Assembly: GCA_022821645.1 (NCBI GenBank)
Contig: JAJEDE010000016.1
Coordinates: forward strand, 1 to 64,000
Direction of reading: 5' to 3'
Length of the DNA stretch: 64,000 nucleotides
From: Chloroflexota bacterium
GTDB lineage: Bacteria > Chloroflexota > UBA11872
In this document: positions 33,577 to 42,241 of the stretch, piece by piece
Position numbering within the stretch: the stretch's first letter is position 1
Layout: each line of letters opens with the position of its first letter
Program-made: the position numbers and the translations under genes
Notes under the pieces: generated by a model
What the model was told of the DNA's origin: nothing
Database searches by the model: none
Seen by the model: the letters and a program-made list of their open reading frames with translations, nothing else

Positions 33577-34626
33577 CTAGGTTTGACTTGTAACTAGAAG
33601 GGGAGGATCAGTGGTCAATTCAATACGTAAGTGCTGTCTTTGTACCCAGCCTCCACCCCGCAATTCCACCCAGGATATATCAGCCTCATGGAACCGTCCG
33701 GTCAGGTGAACTTGCTCTTCAAATGAAAGGAGACGAACGCTGCGTGCCCAAACGTGGGGTTTATCAAATGAAAGCAACCCATCAGGTGCCATCACTATGA
33801 CGCGCCCGAAGAAATAAAGGTATTGACCCTGAACCCATTCGCCACTTGTGAGTTCGAACCATTCACTTCCGTTGTCGTCTTTGCTGGCACCTGTGAGGGT
33901 GAGCCTGCTTCCCACCAATGCTACGCGCTGGATTCTACCGTAAATGCTGGGCGAATCGCGTACATTTAGACCAGACTCGGCATTGACAACCGCTACTATC
34001 GTATTGTTGAGCATCTTGCGATGTTCAGTGATGTGGGCGAGGTGTGTAGGAATACGCAGTACCTTGTCGGGAAAAATGTCGCTAGGATCGAAAACATCGT
34101 TGAAGTCCATTAGTATCTCCGCTGAAATGTTAAATCGGTTAGCGATGCCATCATACGTGTCACCATGCTGTACCGCGTATCTGCTAGGTGTTGGTATTGG
34201 AGCCGGTGTAGGGTTGAACGGTGTAGCGGTGGGACTAGGGAAAGGTGTGTGTGGGGGTGTCGGTGCTAGAGTTACTCGCGGAGTTGGCGAGGGCATGCTT
34301 ACTTGTGGTGTGGATGTTGGTGATTCCGTTTCCGAAACGAAACTCTCCCCGCACTGTGACACAAGAAAGATAATGACCGCTGTAGCAAATGATCCGAGTA
34401 GGAATTTGGACAGTTCAAGAATCTGCTGCGTCATTGTCTGCACGATCCTCGAACGTAAGACCCTTCGGATCGAATGGCTGAGTCGGTTCCTTATGTGACG
34501 GTTCTCGATATCGCGGAACTGTATGTCGCGTTTGCTAAACTTGTCAGCCAAGTATATAATACCCGTAATTACATTGGTGATTCCCGTAACAATGACAACG
34601 ATGGTGGAAACGAGATATAAGTCCAT
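33577..34626 (-). CDS. Membrane-anchored LysM and SH3-like domain protein
   Basis: A 349-residue surface protein. An N-terminal TM segment (STIVVIVTGITNVITGIIYLA) is followed by a basic cytoplasmic stretch and a second TM (FLLGSFATAVIIFLVSQ). A Pro/Thr linker comes next (about 100-150), then a LysM domain (YAVQHGDTYDGIANRFNIS to LRIPTH) and two bacterial SH3-like repeats, the first with SGLNVRDSPS and EWVQGQYLYF. LysM and SH3b both bind peptidoglycan or glycans, so it probably binds the wall. Base composition is clearly lower in GC than all surrounding genes, which suggests transfer. It lies between an intact dehydrogenase and a truncated copy of its 3' end. Confidence 0.82.
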   Translation of the reverse strand: MDLYLVSTIVVIVTGITNVITGIIYLADKFSKRDIQFRDIENRHIRNRLSHSIRRVLRSRIVQTMTQQILELSKFLLGSFATAVIIFLVSQCGESFVSETESPTSTPQVSMPSPTPRVTLAPTPPHTPFPSPTATPFNPTPAPIPTPSRYAVQHGDTYDGIANRFNISAEILMDFNDVFDPSDIFPDKVLRIPTHLAHITEHRKMLNNTIVAVVNAESGLNVRDSPSIYGRIQRVALVGSRLTLTGASKDDNGSEWFELTSGEWVQGQYLYFFGRVIVMAPDGLLSFDKPHVWARSVRLLSFEEQVHLTGRFHEADISWVELRGGGWVQRQHLRIELTTDPPLLVTSQT

Positions 34627-34923
34627 TAATGGACGCCGACTATGAATAGAGCAAGCTTATTTTTAATACGCATCCATCCACCCCCGTGGCAATGAAGTGA
34701 CAGGGTATCGAAGAGGCCCGTCGACTGGTGTGATTGGCAGAACGAACACATTTCAAAGCACTGATTGCCACATGGCAATCCTCCTCAAATCTGCTCACCA
34801 GGAAAATCGCCGTTGATCCAGACTCCAGCGAGCCATGAACCGGGAGGATCATTAATGCCATTCTCTTCATGAGATGAATCAAAAGTGTAGCTCAGGTCAT
34901 CTTAGGTCGAACAATCGGTTCCC

Positions 34924-35080
34924 GGCCCTCATCAGTTCCGGCGCCGCGAACCGCGGCCTCCTGACCACCCACCGCTTCCCCCACACCCGCGCCCCTGAAG
35001 CCTTCCACCTCCTCCACGACCACCCCCACCAAACCCTCGGCGTCCTCCTCCACTGGGACCTCGAAGACAGCTAACCGGCC
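34924..35080 (+). pseudogene. Truncated duplicate of the MDR dehydrogenase 3' end
   Basis: About 157 bp match bases 33132-33288, the last 50 codons of the dehydrogenase at 32295-33281. The shared block includes TRAPEAFHLLHDHPHQTLGV, with HRFP-x-TRAPEA before it and LLHW after it; the long middle part is nearly identical. The copy keeps the reading frame to a TAA stop but has no start region and no Rossmann domain. The upstream boundary, at GGCCCTCATC, joins directly to low-GC sequence. It is a remnant of a second gene copy, cut off by insertion or deletion. Confidence 0.88.
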
Positions 35081-35092
35081 GAACGTATCGAT

Positions 35093-35302
35093 CTAGCCCA
35101 GCAGGACGAAGGGAGGACCGGGGATCACCAGGTCCAAGATGGTCAAGATCAGCACCAGGACCACAACCAGCACAAGGGCGCGAATCACGACCTTCGCCTT
35201 CCACGCGCCCGCTTGATCTGGCGTACGCCAGATGATGATTCCGCTGCCCAGCAACGCGAGCGCCGTAAGGATCAGCGGAAGTAGTGGGTCCCAAGCCAAC
35301 AT
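35093..35302 (-). CDS. Small two-TM membrane protein
   Basis: A 69-residue protein with two hydrophobic helices (PLLPLILTALALLGSGIII and the region VIRALVLVVVLVLILTILDL), separated by a short loop WRTPDQAGAWKAK. I know no family. Its ATG lies inside the right arm of a 12-bp inverted repeat (see next entry). A 28-residue membrane peptide gene lies just upstream on the same strand. Confidence 0.6.
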   Translation of the reverse strand: MLAWDPLLPLILTALALLGSGIIIWRTPDQAGAWKAKVVIRALVLVVVLVLILTILDLVIPGPPFVLLG

Positions 35303-35339
35303 GCCTAATCGACTTTCGGTCTAGGTCCGATTAGGCATG
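35300..35339 (-). promoter_or_regulatory. Perfect 12-bp inverted repeat over the start of the two-TM gene
   Basis: CATGCCTAATCG and CGATTAGGCATG are exact reverse complements separated by 16 bases. On the minus-strand transcript the ATG at the 3' end of the right arm is the start codon of the 69-residue gene, and the weak TAGG ribosome site is also paired. A folded leader would hide the start; a DNA-binding protein could also use it as an operator. Confidence 0.65.
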
Positions 35340-35358
35340 GTGTCGACATTGCGGATGC

Positions 35359-35445
35359 TCACCGGCGGAATGCGATGCGGATGATCGCCACCCCAATCAC
35401 CGCGAGCATCACGATGTTGAGAACGACCCACAACTCGATGGGCAT
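35359..35445 (-). CDS. 28-residue single-TM miniprotein
   Basis: The frame reads MPIELWVVLNIVMLAVIGVA followed by a short IIRIAFRR end. It is one TM helix with a basic C-terminus, beginning with ATG at 35445 behind GGGAGG, a strong ribosome binding site at 8 bases. The stop is TGA. Its layout (short periplasmic start, one helix, positive cytoplasmic tail) resembles known regulatory or stress membrane miniproteins. It precedes the two-TM gene by 56 bp. Confidence 0.6.
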   Translation of the reverse strand: MPIELWVVLNIVMLAVIGVAIIRIAFRR

Positions 35446-36095
35446 CGTCTAACCTCCCTCGTGCAGATTGTGAACCTCGGGTCCGCTAAAGGGATCCGAG
35501 AACCTCGAAGATGCTATTTGCGTTTATGATACTTGCTCCTGATCCAGTCCCGCAGTTCGAGTTCCGTCAGGATTAGAACTGCGGTCACGAACGCTTCACA
35601 ATTTCGACTTCTTATCGTTTCCATCGCCTTTGAAATCCTTCTTGATGGTCACTTAGTCGTCGCAGACTACAATATACGGGCCAGCGCAAAATTGCACGGT
35701 TATCTTATCTCTTACACGGTTATTGGTCGACGCCGCCGTGATTGAACCGCTTCTCAGCGCACCGATTGAAGGGGGATTTCCCAGTCTGATGCACCAAGAG
35801 AGGTTGTAGCCACGCTATCGCCGCTTGGGCTACCGATGGCGGTGGCTCAGAAGTAGTTGATGCTTGCCATCACCGGCCAGGCATGTATGACCGTGACGTG
35901 GCTTCAGGCCATCTGCTTCGTGACTAAGGCCTTGATGACTGCTGTTCCAGGTCGTGCATGTGAGTTCTCTCGGTTCTTCATTGGGCGTCTCCGAGGGCTC
36001 CGTTGTGGGCTCCAATACCACGACGTCGACTGTGCCGCTGCTGCTTGAACGACCTGGTTTCTTGGTTTCTCGGTTTCTCTTTTCTCCTCCTTCGT
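35446..36095. other. 650-bp region without a recognisable gene
   Basis: Short frames exist on both strands, but none resembles a protein family and codon use is irregular. GC is lower than average in 35500-35720. A Glu/Pro-rich minus-strand frame near 35960-36060 looks like low-complexity noise. It may be decayed coding sequence. Confidence 0.4.
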
Positions 36096-36695
36096 TTAAG
36101 GCGCCAGCGGGCAGGCGGCGCTGCGCTGCGCGCAATGGTGTTCCCCGTACACAACATCCAGGGATATACCGTTCAGGAAGTCCTCGGTCGCACCACGCTC
36201 AACTGAATCCTTGACAACAACGAAGTTAGCTATCTGCCGTGCCACGTCTTCGCTGGCGCCCCTGGCAATAGCAGCATCGTGGACGCGCTGCCAGCCCTCA
36301 TAGGACATTGGGTTGACTGTGGGTGTTTCTGTTTGACCGACTTCGACAGTCGCGGTTGGCGTGGGCGTCATGAAGTAAACCAGCAGGCAGTTGTATTCCC
36401 AACGCCAGCGCTGCCATGCGAGATCCTTCCATGCTTCGAGAAACGCCAATTGCACGTCATCCGGCTGATGGCCGAGTTGCTGGCCGTCAATGGCGACAAC
36501 ACCGGTGTCCTCGGCATCCCAGGTTGGATGGCAATCGCCCAGCACGCTGTAATAGGCGCTAAGGGACAACCTGGGTGCTTCGATGTTCGACTGTGAACTG
36601 GGCTCGTCCCCGGCCTGCGCAAAAGTCGTCAGTGCCAGCAGGCTCAGAAACACGGCAACCGGAATCAGAGGCAAGGCAAGTCGGCGAATCTGCAC
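36096..36695 (-). CDS. Secreted hypothetical protein
   Basis: A 199-residue protein with a signal peptide (LALPLIPVAVFLSLLALTTFAQA) and no further TM segment. The mature part is unrecognised: a Trp/Tyr-rich region (LAWQRWRWEYNCLLVYF), a short Thr/Pro stretch (TPTPTATVEVGQTETPT) of the kind used as surface linkers here, a helical part (YEGWQRVHDAAIARGASED) and a Cys pair near the end. Function unknown. It lies isolated between two gene-free stretches. Confidence 0.6.
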   Translation of the reverse strand: MQIRRLALPLIPVAVFLSLLALTTFAQAGDEPSSQSNIEAPRLSLSAYYSVLGDCHPTWDAEDTGVVAIDGQQLGHQPDDVQLAFLEAWKDLAWQRWRWEYNCLLVYFMTPTPTATVEVGQTETPTVNPMSYEGWQRVHDAAIARGASEDVARQIANFVVVKDSVERGATEDFLNGISLDVVYGEHHCAQRSAACPLAP

Positions 36696-37430
36696 GGACG
36701 ATCTCGCCTGATGGTACGCCGGCAGGTACTCATGATATCACGGATTTCTCTTCGGGAATCGAATGAACGCTCGGAGGAATCTAAGTGCGCCGAGTACCTG
36801 CGGCTTGGAACGAAAGCTGGATTAAGGTACTCAACCAATGTTCTGCCGGCCGGATATATCGAATAGCAAAAACTCGAATTGTCGGATTGGTATGAAATGT
36901 CGACCGTTGAGCCTCGGCTAAGTTTCGGCGTGCCTGTGCCTTATCTCTCCGTATCTGACTCATGGATGGCAGGCGCACCCCACGCTGGACGCTCGACAAT
37001 TGGTCAGACACCGGTCCTGTCTTAGTTCTTCAGTTCACGAGCGGCGGCTGTCGTAATCCCCGCCCCTCTTTCATTTGTGTTTCATTCTGCACGTGAGATG
37101 GACGGCAATGCGAAAGTGCGGCCCGGCGGCGGAACACACTCTTCATCGTCGATCGGGCACGAAATGCCAATGCCTGCGCGTCGTCTCGTGCGTCTAGTCC
37201 GAGTACCGCCGGTAGGCCTGCGTACTCCTCGTTCGGCATCCACCCGCGTGAGTCGTCGCGTTCGCCTCCCGCGGCGCTGGCCTCACGCGGGAATTGCCTG
37301 TATTGACCGCGGACGCGTGCCGCTCGCCTGAGGGGCGGCCGCTCCACGACCGCCAACGCCGCGACCCGTCCCCCCTCGGCGCGTCCCCCGGTCCCCAGCG
37401 AACCGGCGCCCGCAACACCTGGAGCCTTCA

Positions 37431-37459
37431 TTGCCACTCGTTCTCTGCCAGTGTACACT
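37431..37459 (+). promoter_or_regulatory. Sigma70-like promoter candidate
   Basis: TTGCCA and TACACT are separated by exactly 17 bases. No protein gene begins downstream on this strand; the next feature is the palindrome at 37590. A short untranslated transcript is conceivable. Chance occurrence is quite possible. Confidence 0.25.
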
Positions 37460-37589
37460 ATCCGCAGACGTTCAGACGACCATTCCCGGAGACCCCCTCG
37501 TGCCCACCCCGCCAGCCCGAATCCCAAGCCCCCGCCGAGGCCATCCCAGCACGCCCCGGCTCGGGCGAATTCCGGCCCCGCGGCGCCTC

Positions 37590-37613
37590 AAGAGTTTTTT
37601 GGAAAAAACTCTT
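37590..37613. terminator. AT-rich 11-bp inverted repeat after hyuB
   Basis: AAGAGTTTTTT, a GG spacer and AAAAAACTCTT form a near-perfect palindrome in otherwise GC-rich DNA, 40 bases past the hyuB stop. It could end transcription from either side, since each strand shows a T run within the arm. The very short spacer makes a canonical hairpin tight, so a protein-binding palindrome is an alternative. Confidence 0.4.
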
Positions 37614-37652
37614 ATGTGCGCACGAGAGCGCTTTTTCGGCCGCCGTCCGCGC

Positions 37653-39290
37653 TCAGCCCGTAACCTTCCCCGCCCGCCGGTCCCGCTCCCGCGCCGCAGC
37701 GTCCCGCTGCTCCGGCTCACCCCACCCGCCGCCCCCCGCCGTCCGGTGCTCGAAGACGTCCCCCCGCCGCAACGCCGTCGTCCCCTTCCCCGCCAGCTCA
37801 ATCCGCTCCCCGTCCCGCACCAGCACGCTGCTCGAGGTCGCCCCCGGCTCCCCGCCCTGCAGGCCGTACGGCCCCCGCGTCCGGCGGTCCGAGCGCAGGT
37901 TCAGCGTCGTCTGCTCCGCCAGCATCCGGTAATGCCGCTCCACCGCCAGCCCCCCGCGGTACTCCCCGTCGCCCCCGCTGTCCGGCACGAACTCGTACCG
38001 GTCGATCGCAATCGGATGCTCAGCCTCAATCACCTCCGCCGGGTTGTTCGCAAAGTTCACCACCACGCTCGACACCCCATCCGGCCCATCCGCGAACGGC
38101 CGCCCGCCCCACGACCCGAACAGGAACTCCAGCATCACGAACGGTTCGCCCCGCGCGTCATAACCCGCCAGGCTCACCCCCGTGTCGCCCCCCGCCTCCG
38201 CCGCCGGCACCCGCTCCGGCACCGCCTGCGCCAGCGCCCCCAGCACCGCGTTGGCAATCCGGAACCCCGTCAACCCCCGCGCCGCCACCGGCGCCGGCGG
38301 CCGCGGATTCACAATCGTCCCCTCCGGCGCCCTCACCTCGATCGGCCGGAAGTGCCCCTCGTTGTTCGGAATATCCGTCGGCATCGCGCACCGAACGCAG
38401 GCATACGCCGCCGACTTGGTAAACGGCATCGGGCAGTTGATCGACCCCCGCACCTGCCCGCCCGACCCCGTGAAGTCCACCGTGATTCGGTCCCCTTCCA
38501 CGTGCAGCGTCGCCTGGATCGGAATCGGCTCCGGCTCGATCCCGTCGTCGTCCAGGTAGTCGGTGAACTCGTAGACCCCGTCCGGAATCTCCCGGATTGC
38601 CAGGCGCGCCCGCTCGGCCGCGTAGTCCAGCACCGCGGCGCCCAGGTCGGCCAGCCGCCGCGGTCCGTGCTCCTCGGCCAGCGCCAGCAATCCGCGTTCC
38701 CCCACGTGTCCAGCCGCCAGTTGCGCCCGCAGGTCGCCCAGCACCTGGTTGGGGACCCGCACGTTGCGCTCCAGCAGCCGCCACACGTGCTCCACCGGCT
38801 GCCCTTCCGCCATCAGCCTCACCGGCGGCAGGCAGATGCCTTCCTGGAACAGTTCCGTCGCGTCGCACCCGTTGCCGCCCGCCGTCTTGCCCCCCACGTC
38901 CGCGTGATGCGCAATCGTCACCACGTGCCCGATCACCCGCCCAGTGCGGAATACCGGCTGCGCCGTGTAGATATCCGGCAGATGCGTGCCGCCCGCGTAC
39001 GGGTCGTTGAGCGCGTACACGTCGCCCGGCCGCATCTCGCCGCCAAACCGCGCCAGGAATGCCCGCATCGCGTCCGGCACCGACCCCAGGTGCAGCGGCA
39101 GCGTCAATCCCTGCGCGATCAGCCGCCCTTCCGGATCGCAGAGCGCCGCCGACAGGTCCATCGAGTTCTTCAGGTGCGTCGACCGCGCCGTCCGAACCAT
39201 CGCCACCGCCATCTCGTCCACCAGCGCCGCCACCGCATGCCGAAACAGCTCCCGCTGCACCGGATCGACTCCGCGCCGCCGAGCGCTCAT
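37653..39290 (-). CDS. hyuB: Hydantoinase/oxoprolinase B subunit (HyuB)
   Basis: A 545-residue HyuB-family protein, the partner of HyuA in ATP-dependent N-methylhydantoinases, 5-oxoprolinases and acetone carboxylase-like enzymes. Motifs are DPVQRELFRHAVAALVDEM at the N-terminus, DVYALNDPYAGGTHLPD, HHADVGGKTAGG, the central TGSGGQVRGSINCPM, SVVVNFANNPAEVIEAEHP and the end TAGGGGWGEP. It overlaps hyuA by 4 bp (ATGA), so the subunits are coupled. The substrate is a cyclic amide, an N-carbamoyl compound or a related carboxylation target; the neighbour at 41384 favours racemisation or isomerisation of the product. Confidence 0.92.
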   Translation of the reverse strand: MSARRRGVDPVQRELFRHAVAALVDEMAVAMVRTARSTHLKNSMDLSAALCDPEGRLIAQGLTLPLHLGSVPDAMRAFLARFGGEMRPGDVYALNDPYAGGTHLPDIYTAQPVFRTGRVIGHVVTIAHHADVGGKTAGGNGCDATELFQEGICLPPVRLMAEGQPVEHVWRLLERNVRVPNQVLGDLRAQLAAGHVGERGLLALAEEHGPRRLADLGAAVLDYAAERARLAIREIPDGVYEFTDYLDDDGIEPEPIPIQATLHVEGDRITVDFTGSGGQVRGSINCPMPFTKSAAYACVRCAMPTDIPNNEGHFRPIEVRAPEGTIVNPRPPAPVAARGLTGFRIANAVLGALAQAVPERVPAAEAGGDTGVSLAGYDARGEPFVMLEFLFGSWGGRPFADGPDGVSSVVVNFANNPAEVIEAEHPIAIDRYEFVPDSGGDGEYRGGLAVERHYRMLAEQTTLNLRSDRRTRGPYGLQGGEPGATSSSVLVRDGERIELAGKGTTALRRGDVFEHRTAGGGGWGEPEQRDAAARERDRRAGKVTG

Positions 39291-41374
39291 CGACTGGACT
39301 CCAGCAGCAACGCCCCGTCCACCTCGCGCGAACAGCGCCAGCCCGGCGGAACCACGGTGGTGGCGTCATAGTCCTCCACAATCAGCGGACCCGGCGATGG
39401 CCTGCGCCCCAGGTCCCCGCGACGCACCACCGGCACGCTCCGCCACCGCCCCTCAAACCAGGCCCGTCGATGCTCCCGCTGCGGACTGCGGTCCAACGCT
39501 TCACGCAGCTTCACCGGTTCATTCGCCCGCACCGCGCTCACCCGCAACACCGCCGCGATCACCGGGCTCGTCGGATCCCTGTGCCCATACGTGGCCTCGT
39601 GCAACGCCTCGAACAGGTCTCGAATGGTGTCGAGAGTCCGAGCTGTTACCGGCCCACCCGGAATCGCTGCCGGAATCTCGAACGACTGCCCGCGGTACCG
39701 GCACTCGGCCACGGATTCGATCTCCAGCTCGGCGGTCCCAAATCCGCCCGCCGCCGCCAGCGCCACGCAGCGCTCACGCAGGTCGCACAGCGCGTCGTCC
39801 AGCCTGCTGGCTGCATCCGGCGCACCCAGATCGATCAGCGGCGAATGCGTCGCCATCCAGCGCAGATCCGCGCCCAGCAACCCGGTCGCGCTGAACACCC
39901 CCGGCCCGGCCGGCGCCAGCACTCGCTTGATCCCCAGCAGGTCGGCCACCGCCGCCGCCATTCCGGGACCGCCGCCGCCGAACGCCACCAACGTGAACGC
40001 CGCCGGGTCCACGCCGCGCTCGCTCGTAACCGCCCGCAAGGCGCGCGCCAGTTCCGCGGCCGCCACTTGCCGCGCGGCATCCGCCGCCCGCGCAACGTCC
40101 GTCCCCAGCGGTCCGGCGAGGTGTTCCGCCACCGCCCGCTCGGCCCGCGCCGCATCTATCGCCATGTCGCCGCCGAGCAACCCGGTCGGGCTTACGTGAC
40201 CCAACACCACGTTCACGTCCGTCAACGTCGCTTCCCGTCCGCCGCGCCCATAGCAGGCCGGCCCCGGGTCCGCGCCCGCGCTGTCCGGTCCCACCGACAG
40301 CCCACCCGCCCGGTCCACCCGCGCGATGCTGCCGCCGCCCGCCCCAATCTCCGCCAGGTCGATGGTCGGCGTCCGCAGCAGGTAGCCCGAACCACGCGTC
40401 AGCCGCGTCCCCGAGCTGATGCCGCCGCCCAGTTCCAACTCCGGCGCGATCGCCGGAGCGCCGTCCAGCACCACCGCCGCCTTGGCGGTCGTTCCGCCCA
40501 TGTCGAAGGCCAGCACTCGGTCCAGCCCGCGCGCACGCGCCAACTGGGCGGCCGCCAACACGCCGGCTGTCGGTCCAGACTCCAGGCAAAAGGCCGGCAA
40601 CTGCGCCGCCTCCGCCGCCGGCATCACGCCGCCGCTCGACTGCAACATCAGGATCGGCGCCCGCGAACCCGCATCCTGCAACGCCTTCGCCAGCCGTCCC
40701 AGGTAATCCCCCATCACCGGCTGCAAAAACGCGTTGATGACCGTCGTGCTCGTGCGGTCGTACTCGCGGATCAGCGGCAGCACCGCCGAACTGCGGGAAA
40801 CCGCCGCGCCCGGCAGCCGCTCCCGCACCAGTCGCTCGACCTCAATCTCGTGCTCGCCGTTGACGTACGAATTCAGCAGGCAGATCGCCACGGCCTCCAC
40901 GTCGGCCTGCTCAAGCACGTCCAGCGCCCCGGCCACGCTCCCTTCGTCCAGCGGCCTGACCACCGACCCGTCCGCGTCCATGCGCTCGCGCACGCCCAAT
41001 CGCAATCGGCGCTCCACCAGCGGCTCCGGCCGCGACCAACTCAGGTCATACAGCCGCGGATACCGCAGCCGCCCGATCTCCAGCACATCGCGGAAACCCT
41101 CGGTCGTGATCAACCCGGTCCGCGGTCCGCGCCGTTCCAGGATCGCGTTCGTAGCCACCGTGCTGGCGTGCAACAGGCTAGCCAGCGCTGCGAGCGAGCC
41201 GCCGCAACACGCTTCCAGCCCCGTCAGCACTCCGGTGTCAAAACTCGGCGGCGTGGACAGCGTCTTATGCCGCGTCACGATGCCTTCGGCATCCACCGCC
41301 ACCAGGTCGGTAAACGTCCCCCCAACGTCCGCCGCAGCGCGCAGGCCACCGGGGCTTGGACTAGCAGCCTTCAA
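39287..41374 (-). CDS. hyuA: Hydantoinase/oxoprolinase A subunit (HyuA)
   Basis: A 695-residue ATP-binding subunit with two ASKHA-type phosphate loops, DVGGTFTDLVAVD near the N-terminus and FDMGGTTAKAAVV in the middle. Family landmarks are HASTVATNAILERRGPRTGL, SSAVLPLIREYDRTSTTV, LLRTPTIDLAEIGAGGGSIA, ADPGPACYGRGG and LTDVNVVLG. It phosphorylates or activates the cyclic amide while HyuB completes the ring opening. The start lies 9 bp after the maleate-isomerase-like gene. Full length, no lesions. Confidence 0.93.
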   Translation of the reverse strand: MKAASPSPGGLRAAADVGGTFTDLVAVDAEGIVTRHKTLSTPPSFDTGVLTGLEACCGGSLAALASLLHASTVATNAILERRGPRTGLITTEGFRDVLEIGRLRYPRLYDLSWSRPEPLVERRLRLGVRERMDADGSVVRPLDEGSVAGALDVLEQADVEAVAICLLNSYVNGEHEIEVERLVRERLPGAAVSRSSAVLPLIREYDRTSTTVINAFLQPVMGDYLGRLAKALQDAGSRAPILMLQSSGGVMPAAEAAQLPAFCLESGPTAGVLAAAQLARARGLDRVLAFDMGGTTAKAAVVLDGAPAIAPELELGGGISSGTRLTRGSGYLLRTPTIDLAEIGAGGGSIARVDRAGGLSVGPDSAGADPGPACYGRGGREATLTDVNVVLGHVSPTGLLGGDMAIDAARAERAVAEHLAGPLGTDVARAADAARQVAAAELARALRAVTSERGVDPAAFTLVAFGGGGPGMAAAVADLLGIKRVLAPAGPGVFSATGLLGADLRWMATHSPLIDLGAPDAASRLDDALCDLRERCVALAAAGGFGTAELEIESVAECRYRGQSFEIPAAIPGGPVTARTLDTIRDLFEALHEATYGHRDPTSPVIAAVLRVSAVRANEPVKLREALDRSPQREHRRAWFEGRWRSVPVVRRGDLGRRPSPGPLIVEDYDATTVVPPGWRCSREVDGALLLESSR

Positions 41375-41383
41375 GCTTTGTCG

Positions 41384-42103
41384 CTACGTAAGAACGGCCG
41401 CCGCCGCTCGTCCGGCCAGCGCTCCCAGCGTGGCCGGAACCTCCCAGCCAAGCCGCCGCGCGATTGCCGCAAACGTCGCGCTATTGCTGCTGACCACCGG
41501 CATCCCGTACTTCTGTTCAAGCGGTCGGATGACCTCGAAGGTCGCCATGTTCGTGCACGAGAGGAAGATCGTGTCTGCGTCGGCCGGTGGCGGTTGCGCG
41601 TCGACGAAGTCCCGAAGCTCGTCCGCGGTCACGTCAGCAATCTCCACGGCCGCGGTGATCCCCAGTCCATACGCGCACAACGTGTCAACGCCGTGCGTGG
41701 CCAGGAACTCCTCCTCGTGATCGTTCAACTCGGCCGGATACGGCGTATACAGCGCAACCCGCCGACTCTCCAGTTGGTCCAGCGCCTCGGCCACAGCTCC
41801 CGAGGTGGTAATGGCCGGCGCGTTCGCGGCCGCCGCTATGGACTCGCGCAGCGCCGTCTCACCATCGCGTCCGTCCACGAAGCTGCTGGCCGTGCAGGCG
41901 AACGCCACAACGTCCACCAGCGCGCTCCCAACCTCGTCCGCAGCCCGCTCGGCGTGCGCCAGCATCTGCCGGGCGTCGTCCACGCCGCAGACCGAGTTAC
42001 GCATCCGCGCCGAATGCACGCTCGCGTTTGGCGGCGTCAGCCGCCAGAACTCGGGCTCCACCACCGTATTGACCGACGGAACCAGCAGCCCCACCCGTTG
42101 CAT
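41384..42103 (-). CDS. Maleate isomerase/arylmalonate decarboxylase-like Asp/Glu racemase-fold enzyme
   Basis: A 239-residue Asp/Glu racemase-fold protein. The N-terminus VGLLVPSVNTVVEPEF is typical of maleate cis-trans isomerase and arylmalonate decarboxylase relatives. The two catalytic Cys positions are in FACTASSF and LSCTNM, so a two-Cys isomerase/racemase is expected rather than a one-Cys decarboxylase. It is first in a leftward operon with hyuA and hyuB. It may isomerise or racemise the hydantoin-type substrate or the ring-opened acid. A 138-bp gap to the divergent Gfo/Idh/MocA gene should hold both promoters. Confidence 0.85.
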   Translation of the reverse strand: MQRVGLLVPSVNTVVEPEFWRLTPPNASVHSARMRNSVCGVDDARQMLAHAERAADEVGSALVDVVAFACTASSFVDGRDGETALRESIAAAANAPAITTSGAVAEALDQLESRRVALYTPYPAELNDHEEEFLATHGVDTLCAYGLGITAAVEIADVTADELRDFVDAQPPPADADTIFLSCTNMATFEVIRPLEQKYGMPVVSSNSATFAAIARRLGWEVPATLGALAGRAAAAVLT

Positions 42104-42241
42104 GGCAACGTCCTCTGTCGCCCCTCGCGGCTATCGTCAGCGGGCGACTGCGTTGATGTCAACGCTAGCGACTCCAGACCTGTCGACGCAGTCCCACGAC
42201 CGTTCTACGCTGAACGGACTCGGCGGGCGAGGAGACAGTTA

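Larger units (their letters stand above)
36696..37652. other. 957-bp gap downstream of hyuB, no clear gene
   Basis: Frames here are short or of shadow type. A minus-strand frame of 165 codons covering 37030-37527 has no family resemblance and is rejected. The segment holds a promoter-like site and an AT palindrome, listed separately. Bases 36780-36960 are lower in GC. Confidence 0.45.

Noticed and set aside
34640-34882. 80-codon minus frame next to the LysM/SH3 gene
   Set aside because: No recognisable domain and irregular composition. The stretch is better read as insert flank.
35533-35745. 70-codon + frame in the 35.5 kb gap
   Set aside because: No family resemblance, no ribosome binding site, Ser/Arg-rich start.
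37030-37527. 165-codon minus frame after hyuB
   Set aside because: Arg/Gly-rich with no recognisable motif, and no ribosome binding site.
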